A stretch of DNA of 64,000 bases from Hyphomonadaceae bacterium (GCA_016791425.1 JAEUMQ010000020.1:186001-250000), one strand, 5' to 3'; positions 23,085 through 31,522 are shown, numbered from the stretch's first letter. The notes: generated from the letters alone by a model not told the origin. Made by a program: numbers and translations.

Positions 23085-24763
23085 AGCCTCCCCCAACGGA
23101 TGGCGAAGCCAGCAAGCCGGCCGCGCCTGCGCCAAGCCCGCTTTCAATCGACGGCGTTCCGTTGCGCAGCGCGGAGGAAGTCGCGCGCTTCCTCTCAGTG
23201 CCCTACGGCCGGATGATCTACACGCTCTACAAATCGCCCGACAAAGCCCGCTATCGCGGCTTCGAGATCCCGAAGCGCTCCGGCGGCATGCGCCTCATCC
23301 AATCGCCGAACGGCCTCTTGCGCGAGATGCAGGAGAAGCTCGGGCCCGTTCTGCAGGCCGCCTACGAAGCCCATCCCGCCGCGCATGGCTTCATCAAGAC
23401 GCGCAGCGTCGTCTCCAACGCGCGCCTGCATGTCGCCCAGCGCCTCGTCCTCAACATCGACCTTGAGGACTTCTTCCCCAACGTGAATTTCGGCCGCGTC
23501 CGCGGGATATTCATGGCGCCGCCGTTCAGCTGCGCACCCGCCGCCGCCTCCGTCCTCGCGCAGATCTGCACGCACAGGAACGGCCTCCCGCAAGGCGCCC
23601 CCACATCGCCCGCGCTGTCCAACCTCGCCTCCGCCACGCTTGACCGTCGCCTCACGCGCCTCGCCAAAGAGAATGGCCTGCGCTACTCGCGCTACGCCGA
23701 CGACATCACCTTCTCCTCCAACCATTCCCAATTCCCGCCCGCCGTCGCGATCTTCACCGAGGACGGCAAGAAGGGCCTCGCCGTGCGCCCCGGCGAAGCG
23801 CTGGAGCGCGCCATCGCCGCCGCGGGCTTCTCGATCAATCTGAGGAAAGTGCGCCTGCAGCCGCGCCATGTGCGCCAGGCCGTCACCGGGCTCACCGTCA
23901 ACGCCGCCCCCAACGTCGAGCGCAAGCGCATCCGCCGCGTCCGCGCGATGCTGCACGCCTGGGCGAAGTTCGGCGCCGAAGCCGCCGGCGCCGAACATCT
24001 CCTCAAATATCGTGGCGCGCATTCGCCCGGCGAGCAGTCTGCGCGCGCCTTCCGCAACGCGCTCTATGGCGAGCTCGCCTACATCAAGATGGTGCGCGGC
24101 CAAGAGGACAGGATCTTCCTCAATCTCTGCGCCAAGGTGCTTGAGCTTGATCCGAATCCGTCGCGCTTCATCCGCCAGATGGTGTTCGGCGCCGACGACT
24201 ACGACGTCTTCATCTCGCACGCGAGCGAAGACAAGGACGAGATCGCGCGCCCGATCTTCGAAGCGTGCGGCCGGGCCGGCCTCAAGGCCTTCCTTGACGA
24301 GGCGCATATCGGCTGGGGCCAGTCCTTCACCCAGAAGATCAACTCCGCGCTCGGCGCCGCGCGCACGGTGTTGGTGATCGTGTCCTCCACGTCCGTCTCC
24401 AAGGACTGGCCCGTGCTCGAAGTGAACACCGCGCTCCAGTTTGAAGCTGCGGGCCAGAAGAAGGTCGTGCCCGTCATCGTCGGCAAGCCCGATCTTTCCC
24501 GCTTGCCCCTCCTGAGCGGCAAGGATGGCATGGTCTGGTCAGGCGACGCTGACGCCGTTGCAACCCGCCTGCAGGCCGCCGTGAAGGGCGACGCGCCGCG
24601 CCGCCCGGAACGGGGCGCCGCGAAGCCTCCGGCGCGCGCCGCTCCACCGCAGCCTCCGCCGCGCGCTGCCGGTCGGCCAGGCCGGACCGCGGTTCCCGTA
24701 ACGGCGCCTCGAGGTCCAAGGCGCGGTTTCTGGTCATGGCTCTTCGGCGCCCGCCCGCGCTGA
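23081..24763 (+). CDS. Retron reverse transcriptase fused to a C-terminal TIR domain
   Basis: A 560-aa fusion. Residues about 25-345 are a retron-type RT: GGMRLIQSP, NIDLEDFFPNV (Asp127), NGLPQGAPTSPALSNL and RYSRYADDITF (Asp207/208). The two retron-specific signatures are present, NAxxH (113-117, region X) and VTG (268-270, region Y). Residues about 372-500 are a TIR domain (YDVFISHASEDKD) with the NADase-type Glu447 in the SKDWPVLEV stretch. A Pro/Ala/Arg-rich tail (about 505-548) ends in an aromatic GFWSWLFG motif. Retron-TIR systems are known anti-phage defences in which DNA-RNA made by the RT restrains a toxic effector, here presumably NAD depletion. The ATG lies in the a2 arm of the RNA. 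No separate effector gene is adjacent, so it is a one-gene system. Confidence 0.93.
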   Translation: MQPPPTDGEASKPAAPAPSPLSIDGVPLRSAEEVARFLSVPYGRMIYTLYKSPDKARYRGFEIPKRSGGMRLIQSPNGLLREMQEKLGPVLQAAYEAHPAAHGFIKTRSVVSNARLHVAQRLVLNIDLEDFFPNVNFGRVRGIFMAPPFSCAPAAASVLAQICTHRNGLPQGAPTSPALSNLASATLDRRLTRLAKENGLRYSRYADDITFSSNHSQFPPAVAIFTEDGKKGLAVRPGEALERAIAAAGFSINLRKVRLQPRHVRQAVTGLTVNAAPNVERKRIRRVRAMLHAWAKFGAEAAGAEHLLKYRGAHSPGEQSARAFRNALYGELAYIKMVRGQEDRIFLNLCAKVLELDPNPSRFIRQMVFGADDYDVFISHASEDKDEIARPIFEACGRAGLKAFLDEAHIGWGQSFTQKINSALGAARTVLVIVSSTSVSKDWPVLEVNTALQFEAAGQKKVVPVIVGKPDLSRLPLLSGKDGMVWSGDADAVATRLQAAVKGDAPRRPERGAAKPPARAAPPQPPPRAAGRPGRTAVPVTAPRGPRRGFWSWLFGARPR

Positions 24764-24814
24764 CTTGCGCGACCGCGCCCAAGCGCTAAACCCAAGGGCA
24801 CAAGGGAGCGCGCG

Positions 24815-25939
24815 ATGGACTTCACCTTCACCGAGGAACAAAACCTGCTGCGCGACTCGATCGCGAAATTTCTCGCCGCCGAATACGAGTTTGAGAAGCG
24901 CCGCAAGATCGTCAAATCGCTCGACGCCCAGAAAAGGAACTGGGCTCAGTACGCCGAGCTTGGCCTCCTGGCCGCGCCGCTCCCCGAAGCGTACGGAGGC
25001 TTCGGCGGCGGCGCCATCGACGTCCTCGTCGTGATGGAAGAGTTCGGCAAGGCGCTCGTCGTGGAGCCCTATCTCCAGAACGCGGTGATCGCCGCAGGCT
25101 TCCTCGCCGGCGCCAAGGAAGCGCAAGCCGCCGAGCATCTGCCCGCGCTCGCCGCCGGCGAGCGCATCTTCGCCTTCGCCTATGCCGAGCCGAACGGCCG
25201 CTACAATCTCGCCGACCTGCAAACCACCGCGAAGAAGCAGGGCGCCGGCTACGTGCTCGACGGTCGCAAGGCTGTCGTCCTTGGCGCCCCGCTCGCGGAT
25301 CACCTCATCGTCACCACGCGCACCGCCGGCGCCCGCCGCGACAAGCAGGGCGTCTCGCTGTTCCTCGTGCCGAAGAGCGCCAAGGGCGTCTCCACGCGCG
25401 ACTACATGACCATCGACGGGATGGGCGCTTCCGAGATCGGCTTTGACAAGGTCGCGCTGGGCGCCGAGCATCTTCTGGGCGAGGCCGACGGCGCGCTGCC
25501 GCTCGTCGAGCGCGTGGTGGACGCCGCCATCGCCGGCCTCTGCGCGGAGGCCGTGGGCGCCATGCGCATGATCCACTCCCTGACGCTCGAATATGCGCGA
25601 ACGCGCAAGCAATTCGGTCAACCCATCGGAAACTTCCAGGTCATCCAGCACCGCATTGTCGATATGTTCATCGCCGTCGAGCAATCCGTCTCGATGGCCT
25701 ATCTCGCCGCGCTGAAGCAGCCTGAGAGCGCCGCCGAGCGCGTCCGCGCGACGGCCGCCGCCAAGGCCCATATCGGCCGCGCCGGCCGCGCGGTGGGGCA
25801 GGCGGCGGTGCAGATCCATGGCGGCATGGGCGTCACCGACGAGATGCGCGTGGGGCATTATTTCAAGCGCGTCACCACCATCGACAGCCAGTTCGGCGAC
25901 GTCGATCATCACGTTCGCCGCTATTCCGACGCCGCCTAA
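24815..25939 (+). CDS. Acyl-CoA dehydrogenase (short form)
   Basis: A 374-aa FAD-dependent acyl-CoA dehydrogenase. The N-terminus is FTFTEEQNLLRDSIAKFLA; the middle is weaker than in its neighbour at 20451 (FAYAEPNGRYNLADLQTTAK) and lacks a clear GxGSD motif, as in steroid or cholesterol-side-chain-type partners. The C-terminus has RTRKQFGQPIGNFQVIQHR and QIHGGMGVTDEMRVGHYFKR. A GGGAGCGCGCG region precedes the ATG. It might form a heteromer with another ACAD; that is inference. Confidence 0.9.
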   Translation: MDFTFTEEQNLLRDSIAKFLAAEYEFEKRRKIVKSLDAQKRNWAQYAELGLLAAPLPEAYGGFGGGAIDVLVVMEEFGKALVVEPYLQNAVIAAGFLAGAKEAQAAEHLPALAAGERIFAFAYAEPNGRYNLADLQTTAKKQGAGYVLDGRKAVVLGAPLADHLIVTTRTAGARRDKQGVSLFLVPKSAKGVSTRDYMTIDGMGASEIGFDKVALGAEHLLGEADGALPLVERVVDAAIAGLCAEAVGAMRMIHSLTLEYARTRKQFGQPIGNFQVIQHRIVDMFIAVEQSVSMAYLAALKQPESAAERVRATAAAKAHIGRAGRAVGQAAVQIHGGMGVTDEMRVGHYFKRVTTIDSQFGDVDHHVRRYSDAA

Positions 25940-25968
25940 GTGAGGGCGCCGAACGTGCAGGATTGGCG

Positions 25969-25992
25969 CCCCCTCCCCTTGAGGGGAGGGGG
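25969..25992. repeat. GC-rich intergenic palindrome
   Basis: A perfect 10-bp stem (CCCCCTCCCC / GGGGAGGGGG) with loop TTGA lies in the 95-base gap between the acyl-CoA dehydrogenase and AEC permease genes. It resembles the first hairpin of the larger palindromic family at 41767, 42489 and 52800, but lacks the GAA-loop second hairpin. It could act as a terminator without a U-tract. Confidence 0.6.
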
Positions 25993-26034
25993 TAGGGGGC
26001 GGGGTGATGCTCCGCCTTCTGACATTCCCAATTG

Positions 26035-26946
26035 ATGCAAATCATCGCAATCCTTTTCCCGATCGTCGCTCTCGTTGCCTTGGGCGTGCTCGCCGGCCGC
26101 GCAAAGCTCCTCGACCAGGCCGCCTTCCGCGTCCTTGGTCGCTTCGTGATGCTGTTCGCGCTGCCCGCGACGATCTTCAACGCGATCTCATCGCATCCCT
26201 TTGCCGAGATCCTCGATCCCGACTATCTCATCGTCTACGCCATCGGATCCCTGATCGCGTTTTCCTCCGCCTACGTCCTTTTTCTCGGCAAGCCCGCGAG
26301 CGAGCGCGCCTTGCTCGCGCTCGGCGCCTCGGCCGCCAATACCGGCTTCATCGGCTATCCGGTCGCCTTGCAGGTCCTCGGCCCCGTCGCCGGCGTCGCG
26401 GCGGGCCTGACGATGCTGGTGGAGAACATGCTCGTCATTCCGCTCGCGCTCTTCCTGGCCGCGCGCGCCGCCAATGCCCACACGCCCGCCGCGCTTCGCG
26501 ACGCCTTCCTCCGCGTTGCGAAGATGCCGCTTATCTGGGCCGTCATCGCCGGCTTTGCGCTCTCCGCCGTCGGCGTGGCGCTGCCCGAGCTCGTGCGGCG
26601 CCCGATCTCGCTCCTTGCGAGCGCCTCCGCGCCGGTCGCGCTCATCTTCGTTGGCGGCGTGCTCTCCTCGCTCGACCTGCGAGCGCTCCCCGCCGAACCC
26701 TTGCTGCAGACCGCGATCAAGCTGCTCGTCCACCCGCTGGCTGTCTTCGCCGCGCTCCAATTGTTCCCTAACTCTCTACCCACTCTACAATCCGCCGCGC
26801 TCATCTTCGCTGCGGCGCCTGTCGTTACGATCTTCCCGCTGCTGGGCGCGCCGTTCGGCATGGAGCATCGCAACGCGGTCTACCTCATGCTTTCCACGCT
26901 CCTCGCCGCGTTCACACTCCCGATCCTTCTCTACCTTGTGAAATGA
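26035..26946 (+). CDS. AEC-family (auxin efflux carrier) transporter
   Basis: A 303-aa permease with about ten membrane helices in two inverted halves. Typical motifs are ILFPIVALVALGVLAGRAKL at the N-terminus, ALGASAANTGFIGYPVA with the conserved N..G.P, and SASAPVALIFVGGVLSSLDL near the second half. AEC proteins export or import small organic acids or amino acids; the substrate is unknown. I prefer the ATG at 26035 to the TTG one codon upstream. Confidence 0.88.
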   Translation: MQIIAILFPIVALVALGVLAGRAKLLDQAAFRVLGRFVMLFALPATIFNAISSHPFAEILDPDYLIVYAIGSLIAFSSAYVLFLGKPASERALLALGASAANTGFIGYPVALQVLGPVAGVAAGLTMLVENMLVIPLALFLAARAANAHTPAALRDAFLRVAKMPLIWAVIAGFALSAVGVALPELVRRPISLLASASAPVALIFVGGVLSSLDLRALPAEPLLQTAIKLLVHPLAVFAALQLFPNSLPTLQSAALIFAAAPVVTIFPLLGAPFGMEHRNAVYLMLSTLLAAFTLPILLYLVK

Positions 26947-26955
26947 AGCGCAGGC

Positions 26956-26985
26956 GGCCCTCTCCCGCGCCAGCGGGGGAGGGCC
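26956..26985. repeat. GC-rich intergenic hairpin
   Basis: A 13-bp stem (GGCCCTCTCCCGC and its complement with one G-T pair) with loop GCCA, just downstream of the AEC gene. It is part of the same style of intergenic palindromes and may terminate transcription before the alkylation-repair genes. Confidence 0.5.
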
Positions 26986-27085
26986 AAAGAGCCGAAGCCC
27001 GGGGTGGGGAGCAGCCAATTCCTGATGTCTTCGCAGGTCCGAATCCGGCGAGACTTATGCTGCGGCGCAGCCCATATTCCCCCTC

Positions 27086-28537
27086 ATGCTGCTCGACGAG
27101 ACCGCCTGCCACGCCGCCATCGAGGCCAAGGACCGCCGCTATGACGGCCTCTTCTTTATCGGCGTCACCTCGACCGGCATCTATTGCCGCTGTGTCTGCC
27201 CGGCGCGCACTCCGAAGCGCGAAAACCGCACCTTCCACCTCTCCGCCGCCGCCGCCGAGAAGGCCGGCTTCCGTCCCTGTCTCATCTGCCGCCCCGAATG
27301 CGCGCCCGGCGCCGCGCCGATCGACTCCGCCCAGCGCCTCGCGCACGATGCGGTGAAGCGCATCGAGGCCGGCGCGCTCGAAGAGCAGGGCCTGGAGGAG
27401 CTCGCCGACGACCTCGGCGTCACCAGCCGCCATCTGCGCCGCGTCATGTTGCGTGTTTTCGGCGCCGCGCCGGTCGAGATCGCGCAGACCCACCGCCTGC
27501 TCACCGCCAAGCGCCTCCTGAAGGAAACCGAGCTCGGCATGACCGAGATCGCCTTCGCGTCAGGCTTCCAGAGTGTGCGCCGCTTCAACGCGCTCTTCCA
27601 GGAACGCTACTCGATGCCGCCCTCCCGCGTGCGCGGCCGCGGCAAAGCCAAAGGCGGCGGCCTCAGCTTCGCGCTCACCCCGCGCGGCGCCTACGATCCC
27701 GCCGCGCCGCTCGCGCACGCATTCGCGCGCGCGATCGCCAACGCCGAGAGCTTCGCCGGCAAATCCTGGACGCGCACCTTCGCCATCGGCGCCCACAGCG
27801 GCTGGCTCAAGCTCGACTTCGCCGGCGTCGCCCCGACGCTCACGCTTTCCGACGGCCTGCTGCCCGCGTTCCGGGCGCTCATCGCCGCTGCGCGCGGCGC
27901 GCTCGACTTAGACGTCGATCTCGCCGCCATCGACGCGCACTTCGCCAGCGATCCCGCCCTCGATGTCGGCAAATCGCAAAGCCCCCGCCTGCCGGGCGCG
28001 CTCGATCCCTTCGAGGTCGCTGTCCGCGCCGTCCTCGGCCAGCAGGTGACGGTGAAAGCCGCAACGACGCTCGCCGCGCGCCTCACCGAACGCTTCGGCG
28101 CCCCGATCGAGACGGATATCGACGGCCTCAACCGTCTCTTCCCCACGCCCGCCCGCATCGCCGACGCCGGTATCGACGCGATCGCCAAGCTCGGCATGCC
28201 TGGCGCCCGCGCCGCGGCGCTGCACGCGCTCGCCTCCGCCGTCGCCGACAACAAGCTGAAGCTCGCGCGGGGCGCCATCGCCGCCGGCCGCGCCGGGCTT
28301 TCTTCCATCCCCGGCATTGGTCCGTGGACGGTCGAATACGTCGCGCTCCGCGGCCTCGGCGATCCCGACGCCTTCCCGCTCGGCGACACCGGCCTCCGCG
28401 ACGGATTCACCGCCGGCGGCGATCTGAAGCGCGCGTGCGAAGCCTGGCGCCCGTGGCGCGGTTACGCCGCCGCTCGCCTCTGGCGACGCGCCCAAATGAA
28501 TCTGGAAAAGAAGAACCTCGAAAGGCCCCGCAAATGA
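27086..28537 (+). CDS. Ada-type sensor / AraC / AlkA DNA-3-methyladenine glycosylase fusion
   Basis: A 483-aa three-part protein. Residues 1-75 form the Ada metal-binding domain; Cys34, Cys38, Cys65 and Cys68 have the same spacing (4, 27, 3) as in E. coli Ada, so this part can probably accept methyl groups from phosphotriesters. Residues about 78-182 form an AraC-type HTH (LADDLGVTSRHLRRVMLRVF, EIAFASGFQSVRRFNALFQE). From about 192 there is an AlkA glycosylase with LPGALDPFEVAVRAVLGQQV, the HhH motif SIPGIGPWTVEYVALRGLG and catalytic Asp434 in LGDTG. It excises alkylated bases and could activate its own operon. The stop overlaps the ogt start by 4 bases. Confidence 0.92.
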   Translation: MLLDETACHAAIEAKDRRYDGLFFIGVTSTGIYCRCVCPARTPKRENRTFHLSAAAAEKAGFRPCLICRPECAPGAAPIDSAQRLAHDAVKRIEAGALEEQGLEELADDLGVTSRHLRRVMLRVFGAAPVEIAQTHRLLTAKRLLKETELGMTEIAFASGFQSVRRFNALFQERYSMPPSRVRGRGKAKGGGLSFALTPRGAYDPAAPLAHAFARAIANAESFAGKSWTRTFAIGAHSGWLKLDFAGVAPTLTLSDGLLPAFRALIAAARGALDLDVDLAAIDAHFASDPALDVGKSQSPRLPGALDPFEVAVRAVLGQQVTVKAATTLAARLTERFGAPIETDIDGLNRLFPTPARIADAGIDAIAKLGMPGARAAALHALASAVADNKLKLARGAIAAGRAGLSSIPGIGPWTVEYVALRGLGDPDAFPLGDTGLRDGFTAGGDLKRACEAWRPWRGYAAARLWRRAQMNLEKKNLERPRK

Positions 28538-29004
28538 ACGCCATCCATCACCCGAGCCCCGTCGGCCCCTTGAAGCTCGTCAGCGAAGAGGGCGCGCTCG
28601 TCGCGTGCGAATTCACCAACGGCGAAAAGCTCATCGGCAAGCCGCAGGCCGACGCGATCATCGACCAGACGCGCCGCGAACTCGACGCCTTCTTCGCCGG
28701 CCGCCTGAAGAAGTTCACCCTGAAGCTCAATCCGCGCGGCACGGAATTTCAGCTCGCGGTGTGGAAGGCGCTGCAGACCATTCCGTTCGGCAAGACCTGG
28801 TCCTATGGCGAGCTCGCCAAGCGCATCGGCAAGCCCAAAGCCATGCGCGCGGTGGGCGCCGCCAACGGCCAGAACCGCATCGCTATCATCATTCCGTGCC
28901 ATCGCGTCATCGGCGCGGACGGCTCCCTTACCGGCTTCGGCGGCGGCCTGGAGCGCAAGCAATTCCTGCTCGCCCTGGAGCAGGGCGAAGCGCCTCTGCT
29001 CTGA
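28534..29004 (+). CDS. ogt: Methylated-DNA-[protein]-cysteine S-methyltransferase (Ogt/AGT)
   Basis: A suicide enzyme of 156 aa that removes methyl groups from O6-methylguanine onto its active-site Cys. The active site IIPCHRVIGADGSLTGFGG is intact, preceded by the winged-helix DNA-binding part (FQLAVWKALQTIPFGKTWSY, MRAVGAANGQN). The ATG at 28534 overlaps the stop of the Ada/AlkA fusion, so the two repair activities are made together. Together the pair supplies all activities of E. coli Ada plus AlkA. Confidence 0.95.
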   Translation: MNAIHHPSPVGPLKLVSEEGALVACEFTNGEKLIGKPQADAIIDQTRRELDAFFAGRLKKFTLKLNPRGTEFQLAVWKALQTIPFGKTWSYGELAKRIGKPKAMRAVGAANGQNRIAIIIPCHRVIGADGSLTGFGGGLERKQFLLALEQGEAPLL

Positions 29005-29025
29005 CGCAGCAGAAAAGGGCGCTTT

Positions 29026-29120
29026 GCTCCCCCGCCACCGGGCCGCTTCGCGGCCCGGCTCATGTATCGTTGCTTCGATCGCATGCGATCGAAGCGGGGG
29101 GAGCTGTCAGCGAAGCTGAC
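29026..29120. repeat. Compound intergenic palindrome with nested hairpins
   Basis: Within the 147-base gap between the convergent ogt and zinc-finger genes lies a nested structure. An outer 8-bp stem GCTCCCCC/GGGGGAGC (29026-29033 with 29097-29104) encloses a 9-bp hairpin (CCGGGCCGC, loop TTC, 29038-29058) and a 24-bp perfect palindrome (29072-29095, half-site GCTTCGATCGCA). It is followed by the GAA-loop hairpin GTCAGC-GAA-GCTGAC (29106-29120). The outer stem plus GAA hairpin match the family at 41767 and 42489, so this looks like a member with an insert between its arms. It could serve as a bidirectional terminator. Confidence 0.7.
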
Positions 29121-29151
29121 TGAGGGGCGCAACAACCGCCCCCGTCCGCAC

Positions 29152-29475
29152 TTAGTGCGCCTCCACGCCGCCAAGCGCCGCGTTCATCTCCGCGCAGAAC
29201 GCCACGCAATTGGGACAAATGCCGATGCACGGGCCGTACACGAACCGTCCCGCATCGCGCAGCGTCCATCCGCAGAAGGTGCAATATCGTATCTTCTGCA
29301 GGTCGGCGTGCTTCAACGGCCGCTCCGGCGGCTCCTGCAGGATGTCCTCGCAAAGCACGACGCATTCCGCGCAGATCGCTTGTGTGACCGAGCGGTAGAG
29401 CAGGCGCTGCGCGCTCTCCTCGTGACCGCAGAAGCCGCAATACGCGCGCGGCCTTGCTTTCTTGCGCTTCGCCAT
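29152..29475 (-). CDS. Protein with two ClpX-type zinc-finger domains
   Basis: A 107-aa protein built of two copies of the C4 zinc-binding domain otherwise found at the N-terminus of ClpX. Copy 1 (about residues 12-45) has CGFCGHEESAQRLLYRS and AICAECVVLCEDIL; copy 2 (about 63-98) has CTFCGWTLRD and GICPNCVAFCAEM. Each has CxxC...CxxC. There is no AAA+ ATPase domain. In ClpX this domain dimerises and binds adaptors and substrates, so this may be an adaptor or a decoy, which is inference. It lies 24 bases downstream of an orthocaspase gene on the same strand. Confidence 0.8.
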   Translation of the reverse strand: MAKRKKARPRAYCGFCGHEESAQRLLYRSVTQAICAECVVLCEDILQEPPERPLKHADLQKIRYCTFCGWTLRDAGRFVYGPCIGICPNCVAFCAEMNAALGGVEAH

Positions 29476-29499
29476 CCGAGCCTCCCTGAATCCGCCGTG

Positions 29500-31374
29500 T
29501 CAGCTCCGCCGCCGCCACACCTCGAGCGCGCCGTCGCAGCGCATCGCATAGAGCGTGTTCGCGTCTTCCGAGAGCGCGCCCGCGCACACCGGCGAGGAAG
29601 GGCCCACATACGCCCCGAGCCGCGGCTCGCCCGTCCACACATAAAGGCGCCGGTCTTCGCTGCGGATGAGCACCGTGCCGCCGCCCCCGTCGCTGATGTG
29701 CATGATCTCCGCCTGCCGCGGCAGCCCGGTGAGCTCGCGCTCCACGCGCCCCGTCGCCGCGGCCCACACTTTCACCACGCCGTCGATGGAACGCGACATC
29801 ATCCGTGTCCGGTCGAACGGGTGCACGCTCGTCACCTCCGCGCGGTGCAACCGGTCGGTCCTGAGCGCCCGGCAACGCGCGTCATACGCCGTCACCGACC
29901 CGTTCGAGTTTGCGACATTGAAGCCGCCGATCTCGTTGAACGCCGCATCGGGGAACGCGCCGGGAATCCGGCACACGATGGCGCCATTGTGCGCCGAGAA
30001 GAGGATCACCTCCGATTCCGTCGGCGCATCCGAAAATGCGTTCGACACGCTGGCCACGACAAGATCGGAGCGGTCGTCGCTGAAGATCCAGTCGACGCTG
30101 CCTTGCCCGCACCGCAGCGGCGGCTGCCAATAGGCCTGTCCAACGCTGCGGAACGTGCGCACGTCGAAGAAGTCGAGCACGCATTCGGCGCGATAGGTGA
30201 ACACCGCCACGTCCGGCGGCCCCGCGCCGGTGAGCAGGATCGGCTCCGTCTCGGGATGGTCGAGGATGCCTTCCGTCCTGCGCCCGTCGAACCCGATGAA
30301 GCTGAGTGTGGTCTTCACGCCGATCCTCTGCAGCGTCTCGCCCGCGAACATGAACGCGCCGCCCGACCGCGTCACCGCCCGCCGCTCATATTCCGGCATC
30401 GCCTCCGCCCGCTGCAGGTTCGCGCCGCTGCGGTCCCAGACGCGCAGCTTGTTGTCGTCCTCGATCGTGAACAGGCGATTGTTGGCGATGAGGCCGAACG
30501 CCTTGGTCTGGCAGCGCACGGTGCGCGTCTCGAAGCAATTCTCGTCGCGCACGCGCCGCACGAAATCGAACACCGCCGACGGCCTCTCGCGCACGCTTGC
30601 TGCGCCGCGCACGCGCCCTGCCGGCATCGGCGCCATCGCCATCACGTCGCCTGAAAGCGAGGCCGACACGAACGGCCGCTGCCGCCCGTTCGTCGTCGCC
30701 ATCACATCGTCGCGCACCCGTCCGGCAAGCAGCCGCAGATCGACATTCGGCTCGCGCACCCAGCGCGCGAAGCTCGTGGCGAAGGGCGAATTGACGTCCC
30801 CGTCGAGCGCCACTTGCCCCACTGCGGCGGCGTAGACGATCACGTACCCGTCGAGCTCCACTTCCGCCAGCCCGCGATTGATCGCGCCGCCTTCCGCCGT
30901 GCGCGCCGCGAACGGATTGTCCCGGCACGCATCGAGCGCCACGAGCTTCACGCGCGCGCCGGTCAGGCTTCGCGCAATGGCTTCGAACGGCACCGCCGCG
31001 CGCGCGAGGTCCTGCGATCCCGCGATCGAGGCATCGATCGGCACAAGCCAATTGCGCCCCTGCGCCTCGAAGCCGTGCCCCGCATAATAGACCGCCGCGA
31101 TGTCCGCCTGCTGCGCGTCGCGCGCGAAATCGTCGAGTGCGAGCTGCATGCCCGCCTTGTCGAGGTCCAGTCCGAGCCGCACATCGAAGCCCGCCCGCGC
31201 CAGCGATTGCGCCACGAGGTTCGCGTCCGCGCCCGGATTCACCAGCGGCTCCACCGTCCGATACGTGCTTTCCCCGATCACCAGCGCCACGCGCCGCTGC
31301 GCCTGTCCCTGAGGTTGAGCGTGCGCGGGCGCCGCGCCGATGAGGAAAAAGAGCGCACAGAGCAGAAGCCGCAT
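29500..31374 (-). CDS. Exported orthocaspase (peptidase C14) with propeller-like C-terminus
   Basis: A 624-aa precursor. Residues 1-19 form a signal peptide (MRLLLCALFFLIGAAPAHAQ). Residues about 27-235 are a caspase-fold domain with the catalytic dyad in YYAGHGFEAQG (His100) and VALDACRDNPF (Cys150). The C-terminal ~350 residues contain recurring WD-like blades (LRVWDRSGA, VKVWAAATGR, LYVWTGEP, LEVWRRRS), suggesting a beta-propeller. Bacterial orthocaspases cleave after basic residues. The ATG at 31374 gives a proper signal peptide. A paralogue is divergently transcribed 148 bases away. The likely location is the periplasm. Confidence 0.88.
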   Translation of the reverse strand: MRLLLCALFFLIGAAPAHAQPQGQAQRRVALVIGESTYRTVEPLVNPGADANLVAQSLARAGFDVRLGLDLDKAGMQLALDDFARDAQQADIAAVYYAGHGFEAQGRNWLVPIDASIAGSQDLARAAVPFEAIARSLTGARVKLVALDACRDNPFAARTAEGGAINRGLAEVELDGYVIVYAAAVGQVALDGDVNSPFATSFARWVREPNVDLRLLAGRVRDDVMATTNGRQRPFVSASLSGDVMAMAPMPAGRVRGAASVRERPSAVFDFVRRVRDENCFETRTVRCQTKAFGLIANNRLFTIEDDNKLRVWDRSGANLQRAEAMPEYERRAVTRSGGAFMFAGETLQRIGVKTTLSFIGFDGRRTEGILDHPETEPILLTGAGPPDVAVFTYRAECVLDFFDVRTFRSVGQAYWQPPLRCGQGSVDWIFSDDRSDLVVASVSNAFSDAPTESEVILFSAHNGAIVCRIPGAFPDAAFNEIGGFNVANSNGSVTAYDARCRALRTDRLHRAEVTSVHPFDRTRMMSRSIDGVVKVWAAATGRVERELTGLPRQAEIMHISDGGGGTVLIRSEDRRLYVWTGEPRLGAYVGPSSPVCAGALSEDANTLYAMRCDGALEVWRRRS

Positions 31375-31522
31375 GAAGACCCTCCAGCCACACACCTAGC
31401 GCGAGCGCCGAAGGTCGTAAATCGCCAGCGCCAGCTCGCGCGCCCCCGAGCGTGAGAGGCTCCTGACGCTGCCGATTGCGTTCCCGGCGCCGCTCGATAA
31501 GAGGATGCCAAGGAGACCTCTG

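Noticed and set aside
23081..24763. The RT could belong to a group II intron or a diversity-generating retroelement.
   Set aside because: It has no maturase X or HNH domain and no intron RNA ends, and there is no template/variable repeat; the NAxxH and VTG motifs and fused TIR domain indicate a retron.
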